This document shows positions 5,942-8,485 of a stretch of 8,485 nucleotides of DNA, one piece after another. The translations under genes were made by a program, and so were the position numbers. This DNA is from Bacteroidales bacterium UBA2716. GTDB lineage: Bacteria > Bacteroidota > Bacteroidia > Bacteroidales > UBA932. A model generated the notes under the pieces. It saw only the letters and a list, made by a program, of their open reading frames with translations. It had not been told where the DNA came from and made no database searches. The stretch covers positions 2,538-11,022 of the forward strand of contig DEKS01000071.1 in assembly GCA_002354005.1 (NCBI GenBank), given 5' to 3'. Positions within the stretch are counted from its first letter, which is position 1. Every line of letters starts with the position of its first letter.

Positions 5942-6931
5942 CTATTTGTCGATGTTCACAATGCGGTAGTCTGCGCTGCCCAGGCCGATAGAGACGGCAT
6001 AGTCAATGATATGCGTGCCATGCTGGCGATTGATTCTTTTCTGGAGAGGCTCGGCGTCATCGTCCTTGGTGGAGGGATAATTGAAGACCAGGTCCAGACA
6101 GGCTTTGTCCAGCGCCACGGGGTCTGTAGAAGCCAGGATGCCGATGTCCGCCAGGCGGGGCCGGTCCGGATTGGCATCGCAGTCGCAGTCCACGGACATG
6201 TTGTTCATGACATCAATGTACACGATATTGGGGCCGAAATAATCGGCCACGGCCTGTGCTGCGGCGGCCATCGACTCCAGGAAAGCATCCTGCTCCGCGG
6301 TAATCCAGTGGTCCGAGGACTCTCCGGCAGAGTGGATATAGAACTTGCCGGCCGTAGAGGCAAAGCCAATGCTCTGGTTCTTGAGAACGCCGCCAAAGCC
6401 GCCCATCGCATGGCCCTTGAAGTGGGCCAGGTTGATGACAAAGTTGTAGTTCCGGATATGCGTTCCCACAATGTCATACTTGATATGTTTGGTATCTTTC
6501 ACCGGGATTTGCAGGTCTCCTTCCTCGTCCATGATATCCACGGGCGCCACAGCCTCAAAGCCTCTTTCCGCAATGGCCTTACGGTGGTCTGCCGTCTTCA
6601 TGCGTGCGCCGCCATAGGCTGTGTTGCATTCAATGAAGGTGCCATCGACCGCCTTCGCCAGTGGGGCCAGGAAGTCCGGGCGCAGATAACCGGTTTTGGC
6701 CGATTCTCCCGTGCTGATTTTAATGCCTACCTTCCCCTGCGGCTGGCAGCCCAGGGCCTTATAGATGTTCAACAGCCCCTCCGGGGTAATCTGGGAGGTG
6801 AAATACACTACGGGGGCCTCCGGATTCTCTGTGCTGGAGGTGGGGGCAACTGCCTCTGTGCGTGTGGTCTGGGTAGACGTGCCACAGGCGACAAGGCCCA
6901 GGATAGCAAGGGATAGGATCAATTTTTTCAT
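5942..6931 (-). CDS. DUF362 domain-containing lipoprotein
   Basis: A 329-residue exported protein. The first 16 residues are a lipoprotein signal peptide (MKK, hydrophobic core, lipobox LVAC with Cys16), followed by a Ser/Thr/Pro/Glu linker to about residue 40. The rest matches the DUF362 family: VGIKISTGE (68-76), ECNTAYGGAR (101-110), HFKGHAMGGFGGVLKN (170-185), the conserved DCDC motif (248-251), then DIGILASTDPVALDKACLDLV (262-282). The family's biochemical role is not established; the cysteine motif and conserved acidic and histidine residues could bind a metal or cofactor (inference). A TACCTTTG box lies about 20 nt before the ATG, so it has its own promoter directly behind the transposase stop codon, 29 nt away. 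No Shine-Dalgarno is visible. Its position inside the inverted repeats makes it a possible passenger gene, but it may be a resident host gene. Confidence 0.9.
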   Translation of the reverse strand: MKKLILSLAILGLVACGTSTQTTRTEAVAPTSSTENPEAPVVYFTSQITPEGLLNIYKALGCQPQGKVGIKISTGESAKTGYLRPDFLAPLAKAVDGTFIECNTAYGGARMKTADHRKAIAERGFEAVAPVDIMDEEGDLQIPVKDTKHIKYDIVGTHIRNYNFVINLAHFKGHAMGGFGGVLKNQSIGFASTAGKFYIHSAGESSDHWITAEQDAFLESMAAAAQAVADYFGPNIVYIDVMNNMSVDCDCDANPDRPRLADIGILASTDPVALDKACLDLVFNYPSTKDDDAEPLQKRINRQHGTHIIDYAVSIGLGSADYRIVNIDK

Positions 6932-6951
6932 GGTTTACGTTTTTTGTCTAG

Positions 6952-6959
6952 CAAAGGTA
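6952..6959 (-). promoter_or_regulatory. -7 promoter element for the DUF362 lipoprotein gene
   Basis: TACCTTTG on the minus strand (6959-6952) is a perfect TAnnTTTG, placed one base after the transposase stop codon. I see no good TTTG at the expected -33 distance. The leader would be only about 14-17 nt. Confidence 0.6.
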
Positions 6960-6960
6960 A

Positions 6961-7869
6961 TTATTTTTGTCGTAAAATGGCACTTATCCTCTGCTGCGAC
7001 ATACCAAGCATGCGCGCCAGTTGTTTAGGGCTTGTTTTTGTGGTTCGATATAAATATGGTATAATCCTGATCTTTTGGCCGTCACTCAAGTTGACAATAT
7101 CCGTTTTAAACCATCGCTGACATGCCTCACTGACCGTTTTGAAGTAGTCTGAATCTGGTTGCATTTTATAGGGTTTTTCCTCCAGCTGGTATTTCATCTC
7201 TTCAGCGTTGACGCCGCCAACCAGTCTGAGGAAAAAGCCGGGATCGTGATGAAAGGCCTGCTCCAGGTATTCGCAATCACAGAAACTACCGGGGATCAAG
7301 TAATTATCCTTGTCCAGCAACCATGGGACATCGGACAGGTTATCGGCGGTGTGCATTATAGCCAACTTTTCCCGGAAAGTGAGACGGGCGACCGGCCTGC
7401 CACCCTTCTCTTTTCCTGAAAACATGGCCCGATAACCGCTCCAAGGGTATTCGTGTACAAGGGCCCCATTGTCCATCGCATTTTTAGGAATGTAGGCAAG
7501 GACATTCCTGACATAGGGGTCAGAGTCCAAGCAAAGAGCTTTGGTCTCTATCCGGTGCAAGATATTGTTAATCTTGTACTTCTTCTGGAACAGCATGGAA
7601 TAAATCTTTTTGATTTCCACTCCATAGGCGTCGGCATCGGCCTGACTTTGAGCCAGAATGGCAATGTGGGCATGATTGGAAACAACACCGTAGATGATAA
7701 CGATGACGTTTTTTCGGCGGGCGCAGACACAAATGACCTTGACCATGGTGTCATAGTCTTCATCGTCGCGGCAAAGGATGGCTTGTTCCAGGCCTTTCAG
7801 GCACACGTGGAACGGTTGAACGGGATAAGTTTTCCCGTCGGGCAGAACCCTTTGGATAACACGTAACAT
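6961..7869 (-). CDS. REP-associated tyrosine transposase (RAYT, Y1/HUH family)
   Basis: A single-strand DNA transposase of the Transposase-17/Y1 type, 302 residues from the ATG at 7869. The N-terminal part carries QPFHVCLKGLEQAILCRDDEDY, as in Bacteroidota relatives. The metal-binding His-x-His is in SNHAHIAIL (residues 66 and 68). The candidate catalytic tyrosine is Tyr126 in LAYIPKN, followed by the family hallmark EYPWSGYRAMF. The C-terminus has a helix-turn-helix-like segment LARMLGMSQQRISAIL (284-299), probably for DNA recognition. The frame could also begin at a GTG at 7890 (309 residues); the ATG was preferred because family proteins start just before the RVI-type strand, and neither start has a Shine-Dalgarno. 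The gene reads visibly more A/T-rich than its neighbours, as expected for acquired DNA. It lies between the long inverted repeats and appears intact. Confidence 0.88.
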   Translation of the reverse strand: MLRVIQRVLPDGKTYPVQPFHVCLKGLEQAILCRDDEDYDTMVKVICVCARRKNVIVIIYGVVSNHAHIAILAQSQADADAYGVEIKKIYSMLFQKKYKINNILHRIETKALCLDSDPYVRNVLAYIPKNAMDNGALVHEYPWSGYRAMFSGKEKGGRPVARLTFREKLAIMHTADNLSDVPWLLDKDNYLIPGSFCDCEYLEQAFHHDPGFFLRLVGGVNAEEMKYQLEEKPYKMQPDSDYFKTVSEACQRWFKTDIVNLSDGQKIRIIPYLYRTTKTSPKQLARMLGMSQQRISAILRQK

Positions 7870-7933
7870 AACATAAACATTTATCGACACTCATAGAGTG
7901 CCGGGGTACGTGGCATCCTGCTCCACTCACACG

Positions 7934-7965
7934 CAAAAATAAGAAAAGGTTTTTGCTTTTGCAAA
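7934..7965 (-). promoter_or_regulatory. Transposase promoter, -33 box inside the right inverted repeat
   Basis: On the minus strand TATTTTTG (7941-7934) fits TAnnTTTG. TTTG (7965-7962) lies 20 nt upstream inside the end of IR-R and its REP-like hairpin. The leader to the ATG at 7869 would be about 60 nt. A protein bound to the hairpin would cover this promoter. Confidence 0.6.
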
Positions 7966-8095
7966 AGGTTGGTTTTTAAATGGCCAGCCTTTTGCACGTA
8001 ATAGGGGCTAGAGGGGCTTCTGGGGCCGATGAGGTGTTAATGGTTGGCGGCACAAAATCCAACCTTTGACAAAAGGGGCGCCAACCTTTGACAAG
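7958..8095 (-). repeat. Right 138-nt inverted repeat (IR-R) of the transposase cassette
   Basis: Reverse-complement partner of 5787-5924, with differences at 7984, 8032 and 8033 only. On the plus strand it shows three GGGG blocks every 9 nt (8004, 8013, 8022) and two CCAACCTTTGAC units 22 nt apart (8059 and 8081). It ends 85 nt before the dnaX start codon, so it separates the cassette from the dnaX promoter. Confidence 0.95.
7961..7995 (+). repeat. REP-like hairpin in IR-R
   Basis: GCAAAAGGTTGG (7961-7972) pairs with CCAGCCTTTTGC (7984-7995) over 12 positions with one T-G wobble and an 11-nt loop. It is the counterpart of the IR-L hairpin. The G-to-C pair at its inner end in this copy is a G-T wobble in the other, so pairing is kept on the same strand. 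It begins inside a perfect 12-nt palindrome CTTTTGCAAAAG (7956-7967). Confidence 0.65.
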
Positions 8096-8166
8096 TAGGG
8101 ACAAGCGCGCGGAAAGCGGAGCCGCAATCCTTGACAGGGATGGGCGGAAATGTTGGGAGAAATTAT

Positions 8167-8174
8167 TATCTTTG
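8167..8174 (+). promoter_or_regulatory. -7 promoter element of dnaX
   Basis: TATCTTTG is an exact TAnnTTTG and ends only 6 nt before the dnaX ATG at 8181, so transcription should begin at or next to the start codon. No TTTG is seen at the -33 distance; TTGACA at 8131-8136 is too far away. Confidence 0.65.
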
Positions 8175-8180
8175 TATGCT

Positions 8181-8485
8181 ATGAGCGAATACATTGTATC
8201 GGCCCGGAAATATCGGCCGGATTCTTTCGAAAGCCTGATTGGCCAGGATACCATTGCCAGAACGCTGTCCAACTCCATCCGGAGGGGGCAACTAGCCCAT
8301 GCATACCTTTTCTGCGGCCCGCGTGGCGTGGGTAAAACCACCACGGCGCGCATTTTCGCCAAAATGATCAACTGCGCCAATCCGGGGCCGGACATGCAGC
8401 CCTGCGGGGAATGCGAATCCTGCGTAAGCTTCCAGGAGGGCCGATCCTACTGCATCCATGAACTGGATGCCGCCTCCAACAACTC
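8181..8485 (+). CDS. dnaX: DNA polymerase III subunit gamma/tau, 3' end outside the window
   Basis: Clamp-loader ATPase of the replicative polymerase; the first 101 residues are visible. The N-terminus MSEYIVSARKYRPDSFESLIGQ is the usual Bacteroidota DnaX opening and fixes the start. AHAYLFCGPRGVGKTTTARIFAK carries the Walker A loop (46-53). Four zinc-site cysteines follow at 65, 75, 78 and 81 (INCANPGPDMQPCGECESC). The entry ends in HELDAASNNS, just before where the next ATPase motifs should come. A second ATG at 8176 leads to a stop after two codons and is not used. The promoter box ends 6 nt before the ATG, which implies little or no leader and no Shine-Dalgarno. Confidence 0.96.
   Translation, partial: MSEYIVSARKYRPDSFESLIGQDTIARTLSNSIRRGQLAHAYLFCGPRGVGKTTTARIFAKMINCANPGPDMQPCGECESCVSFQEGRSYCIHELDAASNN

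Larger units (their letters stand above)
5787..8095 (-). mobile_element. Inverted-repeat-bounded cassette with RAYT transposase and DUF362 lipoprotein
   Basis: A 2,309-nt unit runs from the outer edge of IR-L to the outer edge of IR-R and contains exactly two genes, both on the minus strand. A Y1/HUH transposase beside REP-like hairpins in inverted orientation is the known RAYT/REP arrangement. The length and near-identity of the repeats, and the inclusion of a lipoprotein gene, are not usual for it. No target-site duplication is visible at the outer edges, which is expected for HUH enzymes. Whether the whole block moves, only the repeats do, or the repeats were simply duplicated around resident genes cannot be decided from one locus. 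Confidence 0.5.

Noticed and set aside
5885..6916. Plus-strand open frame of 343 codons
   Set aside because: It is the complement of the DUF362 gene, which has a signal peptide, family motifs and a promoter; this frame has none.
6961..7890. GTG at 7890 as the transposase start
   Set aside because: It adds seven residues (SINVYV region) with no ribosome-binding site, and the ATG at 7869 fits better with the expected N-terminus; kept only as an alternative.
5781..8101. Target-site duplication at the cassette edges
   Set aside because: The bases just outside the repeats (GGCATC on the left, TAGGGA on the right) do not match, so no direct duplication could be supported.
8131..8136. TTGACA as a sigma70-type -35 box for dnaX
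   Set aside because: It lies 30 nt before the -7 element, beyond usable spacing, and Bacteroidota do not use that consensus.

Overview
The window comes from a Bacteroidota chromosome, most likely a gut-type Bacteroidales with fairly high GC. The evidence is the Bacteroidota promoter signature (-7 TAnnTTTG) in front of several genes, a Bacteroidota-type bS21, SerRS and DnaX, and the near absence of Shine-Dalgarno sequences. I cannot name a species.

Layout. (1) 1-1215, + strand: serS, lacking only its first ~20 codons. It converges on a sirtuin gene, and both share one bidirectional terminator whose stem is the last codons of the sirtuin. (2) 5379-1230, - strand: a probable gene set of a 739-residue EF-hand/three-helix membrane protein, a P-loop ATPase with a C-terminal winged helix (start codon overlapping the previous stop as TAATG), then, after a 53-nt hairpin, a sirtuin that has the Tyr/Arg deacylase signature but no zinc cysteines. 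(3) 5380-5749: overlapping divergent promoters feed the membrane-protein gene and rpsU. rpsU has the only strong Shine-Dalgarno seen here and ends at a clear terminator. (4) 5787-8095: a 2.3-kb cassette bounded by two 138-nt inverted repeats that are identical at 135 positions. Between them, both on the - strand, lie a RAYT-type (Y1/HUH) transposase and a DUF362 lipoprotein. Each repeat carries a 35-nt REP-like hairpin at its inner end, a GGGGC triplet repeated every 9 nt, and GTCAAAGGTTGG units every 22 nt. The repeat next to the transposase start also seems to supply its -33 promoter element. (5) 8181 to the window end, + strand: the 5' part of dnaX, whose promoter lies so close to the ATG that the mRNA should be leaderless or nearly so.

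How the parts relate. Translation (serS, rpsU) and replication (dnaX) housekeeping genes frame two accessory stretches. The EF-hand protein/ATPase pair is translationally coupled and looks like an uncharacterised membrane-linked functional unit. The inverted-repeat cassette is the best candidate for something undescribed: a transposase with its own long structured repeats and an exported passenger gene, in a geometry that could also allow inversion by recombination.
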